A stretch of DNA of 64,000 nt from Ricinus communis (lineage: Eukaryota > Streptophyta > Magnoliopsida > Malpighiales > Euphorbiaceae), in NCBI RefSeq assembly GCF_019578655.1, contig NC_063265.1, positions 15,982,285 to 16,046,284 on the forward strand. The letters run 5' to 3'. A program made the translations under genes and the position numbers. A model generated the notes under the pieces. That model was given only the letters and a program-made list of their open reading frames with translations. It made no database searches and was not told the origin of the DNA. Positions 1 through 14,480 of the stretch are shown here, piece by piece (the stretch's first letter is position 1; each line of letters opens with the position of its first letter).

Positions 1-3000
1 GGTAATTAAACCCAACACCGCCATCTTCAACAGGGATGCAAAATGTTGGCATTCCACTAACCTGTACAGAAATTATTATTATCAGTGGCAGTCAGAGGAG
101 AAAGCCTGAGAATTTTATTCACCTGATATTTCCAGAGATAAGATTAACATACATCTTCACCAATGGTGACAGCCTCAGGGAATAGACCGTGAATCATATC
201 ATTGACAAGCATCAAGTAAACCACAGCATCTACATCGGTTGCAAACCCAAAGTACTCATTATAGTTGCCAGTAAAAGCTACCTAAAGCAAACACAAAATT
301 TTGTGTGAGGGATAAGCAGGAAGGCGATGCCATTAAAGAACAAATTAAGGAAAAAAAAATTCCAAATAGATTTAGTTGCATTATTTATAGCCTAATATAA
401 ACAAATAAGAAATTCTTCGATAGTAGTAACCATAAAGTTTTAAAAAGCTAAACTAGAAATCAAGTTCCTATCATGTCTATCCAACAAGTTATGAATATCA
501 AAGACTTGTAATTGTACTATTTGTGTAATAAAGCCATTGTGCTTTACTAAGGAGAACAAGAAATTCCCAAACCACCTAAATTATACCTCTAATCCATGGT
601 GAGTGTACATCATTGAAGTCACTCCATCAAATCTGAACCCATCAAACTTATACTCATCCAGCCACCATCGAGCATTTGAAAGAAGAAACCTTAGTACCTG
701 AGTCAATAAGTAAGAATAAATCCCACAAATGACAGGATAAACTGGAAAAAGAACAACAGGAAGTGCAGTAAACTATTTTTTCAAGCTCCAAAGTATACAT
801 ACTTCCCAGCTTCCATAGTTGAAAAGGCGAGAGTCCCACATCCAATGATAACCCCGTGATCCAGAGTGAAAGTAGTGACCATCAGTACCATCAAACATGT
901 TCAGGCCATCCAACGTATTATTTGATGAATGGCTGGATTTGTTTGGCACAAGTTGAAAAAAACAAGAGAAAATATTACTAAGTGACCAAAATAATGAGAA
1001 AATATAATTGGACTTCTGGCAAAAGTGGGATCTCACCTGAAGTAACAGAAGATACGGTAATCTTTTTTTCATTGCATAGAAAGATCACAAAAGAGGCAAA
1101 GACAGGAAGCAAACAACATGCACAAGGAGATATTTGCTAACTTATAATATTAGTTCATACTTTATTTAAAAATCCACTTGCTAATGTAGCCCCATAGCTC
1201 AGCTACTTGCTTCGTCTCAGAGAGATAAGCTTCCAGCCATTACATTAGATGAGGATGAAATCATCTTGCAATTAATGCAATGTATATGACAACTTTTGAT
1301 TGCAAATATCAAATCAATCTGATGAAACATCCTAACTTCTAGAGCACTCATCTCGTCCATTTACTAAATTCTTGACAAGGTTAGAAATAGAAAGGATAGA
1401 CATCAGTGCAAAATTGAACCTTTTGACAACTCTCAAAGTAGAAGTGAATTTAGTTGTTGCACAGAACAATTAGAAGAATAATGAAAAGAAAAACCCTCAG
1501 AACTATCCAATTTTGGACCTTGCCAAGTAGGGTCCCCCTTGTCCCAAACAGCACAATAAAGGCACAATAAAGGGGAAAAAAAGAAAAAAAGAGACCTAAC
1601 TCATGAGCAATCAATTCGCCAATAGTATCAGGATTCTCATTGTTACCTATGAACAATATCCATGAGAACAAGCAGATCTAACTCATGAGCTTTATCTATC
1701 AGAGACTTCAGGTCATCAGGAGTTCCAAACCGGCTGCTAGGTGCGAAAAAATTAGTTACATGGTACCTGCATTGAGTCAAGGAATTCACTAGTTTGAGGA
1801 GATAAGGAAGCAAAGACTCACCTATTAGCAAATGTCAAGTGTGAAAACGGAAGAAAAAAAGACCGAATTTTGATTTGTGCTAAACAAAAATAATACCCAA
1901 AACTAGCATAATATGAATGCTCTTGAATAGCCATGATCTGGACCGTATTATAACCAAGCCTTTTGATGCGAGGAAGCACATCATCTCTAAAATTGGCATA
2001 CGTGTTAATAATTGGTTCCTGCATTTCACAGTTGGCAGCATTCTGAGCAAGAAATGGTAAAGAAGAAAACAAGATAGGAAGATTATAAATAAAGGATACA
2101 GCACAATTAAACCAGATCCTTGTCCTATCTTCATTAGGCACATATATAAAATAGGCATTTTGATATAGAACTTGATAGATGCCACCAAAAATTTGAATAA
2201 AAGAAAAAGAAAAGAAAAGAAAATACATCAAGCAAAGAACGGTCATGAAACTAGTCTACCAAAGCCTTGCGCAGATTAGGGCTACGAATGAGCCAAACCA
2301 AGCGGTAGCTCACTTATTAATTGAAAATGCCAAAATTGAGCTAAGAGTTTTATCAATAAAAAGAAGTTATCAATGACGCCATTCAAAATTTATTCAAAAG
2401 CTAAGAAATCTGGTAAAGAACTTAAATTTACTAAACTACTCTTTAAAACCATTATATAGTATAATGTGTAACTCCTAGTGATGAATTATATAATAAATGT
2501 GTACCTCTAGTGAGCAATTCTATAAGCATTTGAAAATTAAGAAACTATATGACTTTCAGAAGATCCGTTTCATAAACAGTTTTAACTTCTGATAAGTTTT
2601 TTCAAGATTATAATTTAGAAACAAAACTTAAATTCACAATCAAATGGTTACAAGAATATAAATGATTCGGCTCATGATTTTATTATTACAGACAGATTGG
2701 CCCAGGATCCTAGACAAGTCTAGTTCAGCTACTTCAAATTTGGCTCATTTATCAAATGCTCTTTAAAATTACTGGGCCATGAGTTCAAGGTGAGACTTTA
2801 TTGAGCCAAGTCCCAATAGTTTCAAGCAACTTCAGTTGTTTGCAGCCCTCATTTTGAATGATAGTTACTTTAAACAAAAAAGAAACACATATCAGAGTTT
2901 CTCTTGCAGAATGAATAAGTTCCTCTAATCTTCACGTGCAGCACAAGTGAGATTATAAGATTTTTGAGGCACAGGAGTATGAAATTACATAAAAGTGCAC

Positions 3001-6000
3001 AATTTCCTAGATATTACTTTTTGTCTATTTCTAAAATTTAAAGTAGTCATCATCCTTTTGCATAGTTAATTTGAAAGAAATGATGCTTTGTTCCTTTTCC
3101 ATCAAGGTGCTCTTTCAGTCAAGCAGACTATAGAAAACCAGGACCCGGAACAAGGTTGTTAGTGGTGAAGCTAAATTAGAAGATTCTCATGTTATTAGCA
3201 GGATCAGTAATATGGATAGGCTTGTGAGTGCATGCAAAAGGCAACCCACTAAAGCCATGAGGCTCTCCAGATCACCTTAATGGCACAAAGCAAAATAAAT
3301 AAACAAATAAAACTCTGTTCAAATAGTTCCCACTTAAAGAGAAAAAAATAATTCACAACATCCCGACAATTGAGCTCTATCATTTTGAGATAGTGTCAAA
3401 TCATGAAGGATGAAAACCCATGATGTTTAGCTCTCTCCCACAAGGGGTAACTGGCCACATTGATCATACAATCTAGGGGTGGGAGAGAGAATATGATCCT
3501 TGAATTTATAACCAAAGAATGAAAAAACAATGTAATTTACACTATTTAAATACAATCTTTGGTGATGGACAAAGTGAAAGATAAATACCGTACTACTCAT
3601 TCCAACATGTGATTCATAAATCCTGAGTGATTTTGGCCTCTTTGGCTGAGAATGTTTGAACACGTACTTTTCCTGTAAAGAAATAAACAAGGACATCAAT
3701 GCATAAAGCAAGTCAAGAGTGACAAAATGATCAAGAATACAGATTATATTCAACGGGGATTGCAATCTGAGGAGTTTTACAGATGCAACCACGCCCATAC
3801 AACAATAAGCAACAGTACATGGATTGCACATGTTCAAAAGAGGATGCTGCTAGTGGAGTACAATACATGTTCTCTTGTGCAATGCTATAAAACTCCATCC
3901 CCCATCCATGTCCCCTTTGAGCACTGTTTTCTCTAATATTGTGGATGGCCATCTCAAGTAAAAATGCTGAAGCCTAGGCTAATCTATCACTGGCAGGACC
4001 AGCAGTAGATAACGTCCTTTCCAAGAATTCTATTATGGTCCCGACTTTGAGATCTAGTTATAGGGCAATTAATAGGATTATCAAGGAAAGGATTGTTCAA
4101 TCATGTTTCAAGGTTTTCCTACCTTTTCTACCTATTTTGAAATACATTTGAGAGAACGCACTACCATCTCGAGTTTGGATGGAAACTCAAACCAGTTCCG
4201 AATTCTTGTATTTTTCATTGATAACTGCAATACATACATATTACAGTTACCACAGAATCCAATTGATAACTACTCCTACACAAAGGAAAACCATCCTCCG
4301 TAACTACCCTCTAAACATAAACATTATATGAAAACAAATACAAGCACATTGAAAACTGACTACAGTATGGAAAACCAGTGCTACTGTTAATTGAAGGCTT
4401 CGTTAGTCTTATTTCTTCCTTCCCATGGTAAAACTCTGGTGTCATAACACATTCTACAAGCCAGGTTGAAATATTGGTAATATTACTGCCCAATTTTGAC
4501 ACTTTCTGTTTTCTATATGTAATTTCAAAATATTATCTGCACACAGTTCTGATGCAGCAAATTTCCATACTAATATCAGGAAAAAAGAACTGAGAAAAAA
4601 ATGGAAGAAATGTACCTCCTCCGGTGGATCATAGTATATGCCATTATATGGGATTTCACCCGGTGCCTGCACTGAGAATTTAATCCATGCCGGAATAGAA
4701 TCTTTGATGCCAGATGGAGTATCCATGCGTATCTACATTGACATGGTCAAACTAGGTTTTGAAACTTACATAAGGAGTTTCTAACATTTACAATATTTGA
4801 CATGTTCAAACACTAGCACAATTATGACATTGCATTCACCCAAAGAAGGCTAACATCCTTTACTAAACCACAATGAATCCTGACAGTTAAACAAGAACAT
4901 TTCATTTGAATGAAAGAAGCTAATATGAACATAAGGTCAGATATGAAGTCTTCATAGCAAGTCTGAAATATATGTTCAGAAGCCAAATCTCACCAACCAA
5001 ACATTCATGCCCTCCCGCACATTAAAAATGATATTTAAGGGTTCCACTAAAAGAAGAGAAGCAAAAATAAAATGGCATCATATCATATTTGTAGCAACCA
5101 AAGACGAATGCTAGATCTTTTCTGGAACTAATATATTTTATTTGTTGAGGGATATAGGAAGTCTCTAGTAAATAACCAGCGAGAATAGACAGCCTATTAA
5201 TTTTCTCTCAAATTTGAGGAGAAAACCTCATCCTCCTTTTGTAATCCTTCTTATTTATTACTAGTTTCACCACTTATACTGAGAAAAGAAAGACACCACA
5301 AAACCTGAAAGGGATCACCAGTTTGAACAAAGGCTCTATATGTTGATTAAAAATGATGCTTGTCTTATGGCAAGTGATTCAGTGGCATGGATAGGCAAAA
5401 GATGATTTTGTCAAAAAGCAAAGAAGCAAACATGTAAGCTTTACATTAGCTTTCATTCCTTTTCTAATATCAGAACAGAGATCAGATTGTTATTATCTTG
5501 CAGATTCCAGGTCTTTGTTTCTTCGTTATTCGATAAGAACAGATAACTTTTCATACAGATGGATATTTGCAGGTAATGCAACTAAAATAGCAAAGTTTCA
5601 TTCCTAATATCTGTCTTCTTGTAGCGCTAAAGTTGCATGATTTCACAAGATATTCACTAGCAGGCATATCTTGTTCTTCTTCTCCACTAAGTTGAATGAA
5701 ACAACCAGAAGTGACAAAATTTCTAAAAGCATAAATTCACAACTTTTCACGTGAAAAACATTTCTAGACTTGAGAAGAATATTTGCTTGAAGAAAGTAAC
5801 AATGACAGACAGAAGAAATGTCAAATTTAAAGCACAGAACTCATATTTTGTGTTGTAAGATCCCAAAGTTCATTGCTAAGAAATGTTACCTTCACTCGAG
5901 AACCATGGGGAATTGGTGGTGAACCATCTGCATTATTTGGCAAAAAGATCTCCCAGACACCAAATTCATTCTGCATGGTTTGGTGAGTTTATGTGGAATT

Positions 6001-9000
6001 TAGCACTAAGAGTCTTAAGAAAATAAAAATTCAAATAAAGCAAGAAAATAATAAGCCTTTGCAGAGATATATCATTTGATCAAACTTGGTCAGATATGAG
6101 GAAGGTAAGGGATGAAGTAATTAAAATACAGAGTTCCCTTCATTAAGTAACTGATGAGATAACAGATATTCCAAACAACCATGCATGATATAAATCCAAC
6201 TAAGGGGAAAGAGTATATGGCTGGAACGGGCACTGAACAAAGCAATGCAAATATAACATACCCGAGTCATAACGTCTGCATTGGGATTCCAGTTGTTAAA
6301 ATCTCCTATCAGTGCAGCCCACTGAAAACAATATAAATAAACAGGTGTATTAGGCAAAGAAAAAAAAACAAGAAGCATCCTTTTAATCAGTCAACTATAT
6401 CTTTTTTTTAATTACCAGTTGGCAAGCACATTTATCCCTGCAATCAATATCAGCTTGTATAAAATGAATAGAGATTTATACTATTACATTACTAATGCTT
6501 GTTCTCTGAGTTCATGCTTCAACATTTGAATTTGCCCAGTAACATAGGGTGCTACATTCAATCAAATGATATTTAAGTCAAATATAAACTGAATGTCTAA
6601 GAGTGCAAATCCTGAATGAGTTCACATACTTGAGAGAACATATATCAGTGATATTAAATTCATGCAACACAGAAGTGGGGGCAGAACAAACCGTAGCTCC
6701 TGGTGCCCATTCCCTATAAGTGATACCTGTTTCACTGAAATCCAGAAAAGAATAACATCAGGAGATTGAATTCTGCTTGAGTTAAAGTATTATTTGAAAA
6801 AATTTAACTTGAATGATGAAAATCATCTCACTATAACTGCAAAATCTTTCTGTCTCATTTATTGTTATTCTAAAGACATGCGACTGAAGTAATAACCATA
6901 AACTGAACAAATACAAAAAGAAAGAGAGCCAAGAGCAAATAAGGCATAAGTGCCACCACAATGAAGTCGGTGGAAGTATTCAAATCATAGGCATACAAGA
7001 GTAAAGTCATTAAACCAATATATAGCTGACACATAATGTGTTACCAGAAAACATATGGTGTATTAGATAACAGACTAGTGATGCACACACATATAGATGC
7101 TAGAATCTTATGCAACAAAATCTTTAAACCAAGACAATCAACCTGCAAGAATCAGAATAAGATAAATACCTGCGCGTGAAACCAAACTTTTCATAGCCAC
7201 GAGAAAAAGCATCCAAACCACCTTCAAATTTGTCAATTTCTTCACGCAATCTTTTGTACTGCGAATACCTGTAATTGCACAAATTATTAGAATAGCCAAA
7301 AAAAGATTAAAACTTTTGACCTTTCATGATTAGAACAAGCAAATCAGCGAAAAATCAGGAATACTAAACAAAAGATGATCATAAACTGATGTACTACAAC
7401 ATTTATATTCCAGAAAGAACTTTAATGTTTCCACATCATTAAAGTTGTAACATTTCAACCTAACATTATCATGAATGCTGTACGATCGACCTCGAACTTG
7501 CTAAAACCCCAGGTCCAATAAAAGCAAGCCCAACAGCAAACCAGACTCGACTTGTCAAATATTGCGGAAGTTCAGTAAGCAAACTCCATTTAATTGCAAA
7601 GTATAATAAGAAGTATAGTTATTGAAGGCGTGCCTGAGGCGCAAGGCACACCAGGTGCATGCCCTTGCACCTTAGCCAGCCAAAGGCAGGTGATGTAACA
7701 AAGGCACACACCTTCGTGCGCCTTGACTTGCAGGTGAGGCGCTCTCAAGGTGCGCCTTTGTAACATTTTTAATATACATCTTATGTTTTAATTTTCTCTT
7801 TAAATAAAGTAGTGGACTTTTTCTCTTAGTTGTAAAAAGAGCTTATAATAGGCCCTCTATACCAAGTTCTTTCAATTAAAAAGAAAAGATTAAAAGAAAA
7901 GGAAAAAAAGAAAAGAAGGTAAAAGAAATACATAGGGCAGCCGTTCAAGACAAAGTATTCTACTTCTACCAACTGCTCAAGACAAGCCGATCTCTTCCAA
8001 TTTCCAACTCCTCAAGAGTGAATACAACGAAGCCCATCTCCAACTGCTCAAGATAAAGAACTGATCTCTTCCAAACCCAATGTATGTAATATTTTTTTCT
8101 CTTCTTCTTGAATCCTTTTTTTTTTATCTTATTTTCTTCTTCTCCTTTCTTTCTTTACATAAGCTGTTATTTCATATATTATAGCAAAAAATAAGTTATT
8201 ACTCTGTCAAATTTTTTAGGCTTAGAGATGAGGAAGAAATTGATTTTGAAGAAGATGATGGAGAATATGAAGACGAGGAAATTGGAAGTGATCAACTTGT
8301 ATTTGATGATGATGATGAAGACAATATTGATGTCGGTGTTTTAAGAACTTCTACTTTAGTATTACTAGGATTAGGAAGCTTATGTGTCTTCTATCTAGAA
8401 ATTTTTATTGTTAGTTTTATGTATATTTTTTTTTCATCACTGTGTATTTTGGGTATTAGTACTTTTTTATTTTTTAATATATTTTTAATTTTTGAACTTT
8501 GTGTATGTAAGGCGTGCGCATACGTCCTGTGCCTTGCACCTAGGCTCTAGGACCCCTTTGAGCGCCTTGCGCCTTTAATAACTATGATAAGAAGTGCAAA
8601 TGTGAAATACAGCATCATATTTTAGGCATCTCTTTCTTGTAAGAACTTTTAGTTTCCTTGGGTTTCCAAGAGGGTAATTTAGATTATTTTGATAATAAGT
8701 ACTATTTTTTTCTTTTTTTTTTGAATAAATTGTTTAAACAACACAACATGAAGTTTAAAGGATCTCCTTACTATTATCTGTTTTTAGAGAAAAACTAATA
8801 AAGAACAACTTGAAATGTAATTAAAGCAAAATAAAGGATCAAAGATGTAAGGTACTAGCATGCCATGGCACATACAGTTACAATTTGCATAAGTTTATAA
8901 AATTAAGAATACATAAACTAGATTATTTTTCAAATCTGAAAAAAATAATCATAATTGATCAAATGCAATAATGTGACATCTTTTTTTATTAATCTTTAAA

Positions 9001-11691
9001 TGAATCATCGGATAATAAAAAATATAAATGAGGTCAAAAGATTATGAAAAAGGATAGCTCAATGACTCAGTACGAGAAGGAGGAGAACCTCACCTGTAAT
9101 CGAGATGCTGATGGAAACTGGTCAAGCTTGGATCTATTTCATATATTCTCTGTCCACGACCAGGTGGAGGAATGGACCTTGGTTTAGATTCACTTTTTCC
9201 AATGTTGACTGTCTTATGCAAAGAAGCAGGTTTTTCTTGTTCCACTTCATCCTTGACATCTTCACTGTCCTCCATTGTGGGTGTATCTACATCATTAGGC
9301 ACCTAAAACAAGCATAAATAACTCATTAAGCCAAGCAATGAATTAAGTTCTCATTTTGATGTCACAAAAACTTACAGTCGTACTTGCAAAAGGATCAAGG
9401 TAAATATGACTATGCAAGATATCAAACCAAAAAGCTACATTTACAAAATATGATTGCACTCTCGCATGATATCATTCAAGTCTAACACACTTCTGTTACG
9501 CATATGTTCCATTATCAAAATAAGAATTAGGTAGATCTATGATCTTAATGATACTTTTATTCATTAAAATAGGCTGTGAAAAATCAAATGTAAACCAGCA
9601 TCTACTATATTTTGTAAGATAAAATTACATGTGACAGAAAGTAAATAATTTTAAGAAATGCAGCCGTTTCCACTCTACTATCTTCAGATTTTGGAGAATA
9701 ACTGTGTGCTCCTACCTTTTATTCAAAAAAGAATTTGTCCTCCTTCAAACAACGGGAAAGGAAATAGTCCCCACTTTACTCGTATTTCCCACCCTTTTCA
9801 AACATAGAGTAAAGGCAAAAGCTCTGCATGGTATCATATGTTCAAGTTCAATGTACTTCAACTATAAAAGTGAATTCTTACACAATTATCATCTATGCTG
9901 GAAGATCCTTCTTTGAGGTTTTAATAGCATTGTCATCCTCTACTCAAGTCACTATTGCTGCCACATATATTTTCATGTTCTGTCAATAAAGTCCTCAGTT
10001 TTTTTTATTATACATTTCATGTATGTAAAAGTATTGCCTTTCATAGGCAACAAGAAACTTCCCCAAAAACAATTCTGTAAATAGGTATACAACTATAAGA
10101 AACCATCCAGCCTAGCAAATCCTTAAAAGCGCAGCTCTTTTTGCTTTCTGAACATGAAGATTTTGCATGAGTACCACTGCGTGAATCATGGTTCAGACAA
10201 TACCTGTAGCAGTAAATAATACTTTAGAATCTCTTTTTTCTTCTTTACCCTTAAAGTGAGACAGCTAGGAGTCCAAATATTATCCTTAAACCATCTTGTC
10301 CATTAGCACGTATCCTCCTTCTGCAACAGTCAAGTTAATTACATAACTAGCTCCTTGATAGGTAGATAGATTACTTCTTGAAATGCAGTGAGGCCCTAAG
10401 GATAATCGTGCCCCCATTTACGTGATTAAGGAACAACGGAATAAAAAAAATGCTACAACATATTAAGAGGCTTTCCTGGTCTGTAAGATGGAGTGTTTTT
10501 CCCCGGAAGGCACTGACCTACAGTCCTACTCCATAACAGAGTAGATATTTCCTCATAGAATAAGATTTAAAGATTTCTGATTTCTCCAGTTTGGACCGTA
10601 TATCCACCAAAATTGAAAGCAAGCCCTGTCCTGTTCAGAAGCTTACTCTGATCACTATAATAACCATAGGCCTTCAATGAGCATTGCAATATCATGTCCA
10701 ACATACTAACTCTTAGCTCTTCCACATTCCATGCCATCCTTCCTCCCCATAAATGCATATTTATCTTCCCCTTCCTACTGCTATTCACACATCTCAAGCT
10801 ATAAACGTAAATGAATTTGAACCAAAAAATATAAAATGCAACATTCCTAGGCAATTAATTCTGCGGAATATATGAATTTACAGATGAAGAGAGATTCACA
10901 AACCTGAGGTTCTTCTTCTGAAACGGCGTCGTTAGTCACTAATTGATCTTTTGGAGAAGGAGAAGAAGAAGAGTCATCATAAGTCTCACCACCTGGAACA
11001 AGAATTTTCTCGGACGCAGCAGCGACTGTTATATTCGAGGAATCAGAATTATAAGAGAGGGACTTTTCAGCAAAGATCTTCCCTACAAACAAGTAAGAGA
11101 TTAGTTACACAGATAAAAATAAATCAAAATGAGCAGCAACCAAATTCTAGGAATTTCTTCTTCTTTTTTTTCCTTAAAAAAAAAAAAAAAAAACTTAATT
11201 AGCGATTACATTAGAGTCACAACACAATATTTTCATCAACTAGGATCTGAAAGCAATCTTACTTAAAATTATCAGCAATCCAACTAGCAATGTCCTTCAT
11301 ACCAAATATAAAAATCAATATTTATAATATCAGAGGCAATTAATCATCCAAAATAGTCAGAGATTAGACAGCTGGCTGGCATAAATATATTAATAATCAA
11401 TTCAAGATACACAATCACTCATTATTATAATTATAGTACATAATTAAATAAACCAAACAAATTCAGTCCTTGTATTAAAAAATTAAACATATAAAATCAT
11501 AAATGAATCTTGTAGCCGTATTTAAGCCAAAAAAAAAAAGAGATATTACGAGAAAACGGCTGTTTCTTCAAAAAGAAAGAGAGACCGGAGGTGGTGATAC
11601 GATCAGTGGTGGTGGTGCCATGGGAGCCGGTTGATTGAGATTTGAAAATAACAGAGGAAAGACGTATTCCTGATATTGCGTAATACACCAT
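1..11691 (-). CDS. SBE2: Starch branching enzyme class II, plastid (5' part, 15 exons)
   Basis: It makes the alpha-1,6 branches of amylopectin in plastids by cutting and transferring alpha-1,4 glucan chains (GH13 family). Coding exons: 11550-11691, 10904-11082, 9094-9302, 7170-7268, 6692-6734, 6262-6321, 5890-5970, 4616-4732, 3589-3672, 1897-2018, 1647-1766, 803-932, 587-697, 153-281, 1-61. All junctions are GT-AG and keep frame, giving 562 codons before the window edge. The start [13 protein letters not shown] resembles SBEII transit peptides. A Ser- and acidic-rich linker follows, then the CBM48 region ([13 protein letters not shown]) and the GH13 barrel. Visible catalytic regions are MDIVHSH (I), FRFDGVTS with the nucleophile Asp near residue 486 (II), and TIGEDVSGMP with the acid/base Glu near 541 (III). 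Region IV and the C-terminal domain are outside the window. Class II rather than class I rests on the N-terminus and the barrel sequence. The gene looks intact as far as seen. Confidence 0.95.
7614..8586. mobile_element. Non-autonomous DNA transposon in intron 3 of SBE2
   Basis: The ends are inverted repeats: ATAGTTATTGAAGGCG on the left, and ATAGTTATTAAAGGCGC on the right read on the other strand. The flanks carry a direct repeat ATAAGAAG(T) at 7606-7614 and 8587-8595, so the target duplication is 8 bp (hAT-like) or 9 bp (Mutator-like). Both ends hold GC-rich subterminal repeats of the AAGGCGC/GCGCCTT type, standing out from the AT-rich intron. The interior holds a short acidic coding-like stretch at about 8222-8350 (runs of Asp and Glu), preceded by what looks like an intron with a TTTTTTAG acceptor near 8219. 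No full transposase is present. The hAT assignment is inference from the duplication length and the acidic tail. Confidence 0.7.
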
Positions 11692-14480
11692 TTCTCTCTG
11701 ATTAGACGGTTGTTTTAGAGAGAGAAAGAGAGGGATCTCACTCAGTGATAAGAAAAGCAGCAGTAGCAGTAGCAAGTAACGAGAGAAGCGTGAGCCAAAG
11801 GAATATTAGAAAATAATAGAGAGAGATTTTGTTGTTAATAAAATATATGTTTCTTTCTTTTGCTACTGATCGTCTTGTTAAGCTTAAGTTTCCAAAACGC
11901 CAAAATGGGGAATGCAAGTGAAGTAATACGTGTGCAGTGGGGAGTTGCATGGGGGATGGGGCTTGTGGGTCCTTCTACATTCACTCTGCACCGTTAATCA
12001 TCTGCAGATATTTTATATTTATATTTTATTTTATTTTATCGTTTTCGATTTCGATTTCCCAATAGAGTAGGGCAGCTAAGGTCCGGTCCGATTCGGGTTA
12101 CATTTACCTTATGGTGGTGTTGAAAAATTATATCCTCAGAGAGCGGGCCCCCTCCGGAAATCCTTGAGCAATTAGCTGTGCTTGCTGTTGCGAATCCGAA
12201 CCGCTACCATAAAAAAGAAGAAACCGACTAAATTGGTTTTGGTTAATTTATTGTTATTACTGTTTGTTTGACTGATAATCGTTGGTTCGGTTTTGCGGAT
12301 CTTTGGGTCCACCCGAAGGGTAGCGAGCAGCAGGTAGATGAGAAAGAAATTGAGTGAGGTGAGCCACGTGGGCTATTGTCGTTTTACTTATAAAGGGTTG
12401 ATGATGGTAATCTGGGCAAATAGTGACTCAACAAAAAGATTAGAAATGAAAGGCGATGATGCTTCGTTATATTTGGGCCTACTGCTCACTGAGTGGCACT
12501 CAGGTTTCTTGCTTTTTAACTTTCAGGACTGCCAAGGCCCTTTTTGGTTTTCTTTTCTTTTGGGTATTATTCTTTTTCTTTTTGGTATATATCTTTCTGC
12601 AACAAATTAAATCGATTTTGAAATAAAGACAAAAAAGTATCTGACAATCAAATAAAAACGTCATAAATAAATTTACATTATTAAATACAAAAATGCAATA
12701 TTATTGGGTATTATATTTTTATATATTTTTTCCTTTTGTTTTCACATGTCATGACCTTGAGATATCAATTTAAATTGTTATGTAAATGATCATCACTTTA
12801 GAAATTAATTACAAGATTTTTAATTGGAAGGTGATCGTTCTGAAAATGTACAGTAGTTAAGATTCAAGCCCATACTCCCATTATGATTCAGATAATCAAA
12901 TCTATTGCATAATTTTCTCACCTACTGGAAACGAATCTTTGCTGATTTGTTTGATTCCAATAATTATTGCATCCTACAGACAGCACCATATTCAGTATCT
13001 GATTCAAAATTCAATATTTTTTATAATCTATTAATTAAAATTTCAAATCTTCAAACTTAGATCAAATATCTTATAATCCTTTCATTTATTTAGTGCCTGA
13101 GATTATTAGTAAGATGAAACTATTTTAAAAATAAATTTAAGCTCGAGATAAATAAATAAATAAAACTTCTAACTAAAAATTTGTGATTGTTTCTAGGCTA
13201 ATCTACATTATTGCATAACCCAACTCATTGATTTAAAAAAATAATCTCAATAACAAATATAATACTTGAAAGAAAACAAGTATAATTTCAATTTGGTAAA
13301 GGAATGTAACTTAAAAGATAAGAGTAAACATATTTGATTAAGAACAATTACCAGTGACTGAATTGGAAGAAGCAGTTGGCGACACAAACAAGGCATAAGC
13401 AACAAAGAAAAATGTGCATGGAATCGTAACCAGGGTAGAGAATGAGAACTTAGAACTGAGAAAGAATGACCCTAACTTCTACACGAAAAAGGGTTTCACC
13501 ACATTCTCAAGAATGGAAAATATCCCATGTCATAATCAGAAGTGCAAGTGTCATAAAAAATTGCAAATTCTCCTCTTCAATAAAATGACTACCAAACAAT
13601 TCCTGTCTTTATTTAATACAAAACATAAGGATGCATTTTTGGGTATGTTTCCACCTTTCCTCCATCATATGGTTACGAGTTGTTCAAACAAGTTTAAAGA
13701 AAATAACAGATGGAGTAAGAGAACAGCATGAGCCTAGCTGGTTCTCACACTTGTCACTGGTGTTTCAGTGTGCCATTTTTACTTGAAAGTTGCACTTACC
13801 AAAAGCAAAAATAGCCACTCCCACTAGGCACTTGGCCCAGTTGCAAAACCTCTGGCTCCCGCAAAAGGGGCTCCAGATCAAGCTCTCAACAAGGAAATAA
13901 GACAATAATCCTCTCATTTGCTTGGTTTAGCTGCTTCAGCAATGCAACTTCACTACTGATGCTATGCAGTTTAGCAATTGTCCCCACGCTCTATAAAAGG
14001 ACATGAAAAAGAGAAAATGACAGTGTTGAAAATATATCTCCCAAGCAGTTGAATCTGGCTGATTTTCTCAAGAGTTTCTTCTAACCATATTTCCCTTGAA
14101 TGTTCAGTCCAATTCAATAAACCATCAACTCACAAAAGAAAGCAATTAACTGAAAACATCTGCATTGCAAAATTAGACGTCTGACTTTTATTATAAAAAG
14201 TTAACCACCATAATCAGCATATTCTGCAAATACCACACATAAGCAGGTGTTGCAGAGAACAAATAAAGTTCATTCCTAGTTATTGCATATATTCTTGAAT
14301 GAACTTGTACTAAAATAGTATATGATAGCATTAGTCCCTAATGTACACCAAGATGCTTACCAAGGAAATCCATGCATCAGGGACATCAAGGATTAATTTC
14401 CATGAATAGAATGAAATGCCTGCCTACATTTGGAAAGCATCAAGACACCGTTGTTGTATATTTTATCAAAAAATCTTAAG
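11692..14480. other. Intergenic: SBE2 promoter side and RLPH2 3' side
   Basis: This holds the SBE2 5' leader and promoter next to the coding start, with AT-rich spacer beyond about 12600. The part from about 13300 to 14480 is less AT-rich and probably includes RLPH2 3' untranslated sequence. Two short plus-strand open frames, at 12338 and 13414, show no recognisable domain and no splice context. I see no RNA gene. Confidence 0.5.
12016..12023 (-). promoter_or_regulatory. Possible TATA box of SBE2
   Basis: TATAAATA on the minus strand lies about 325 bp upstream of the SBE2 start codon. It sits in an AT-rich run, so it could be chance. A transcription start was not determined. Confidence 0.3.

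Noticed and set aside
12338..12610. 90-codon plus-strand open frame with a hydrophobic end
   Set aside because: It lies in the SBE2 upstream region, and the hydrophobic tail comes from T-rich sequence. There is no supporting motif.
13414..13731. 105-codon plus-strand open frame
   Set aside because: No recognisable domain, no exon partners, and it lies antisense to the probable RLPH2 3' region. It remains possible but unsupported.
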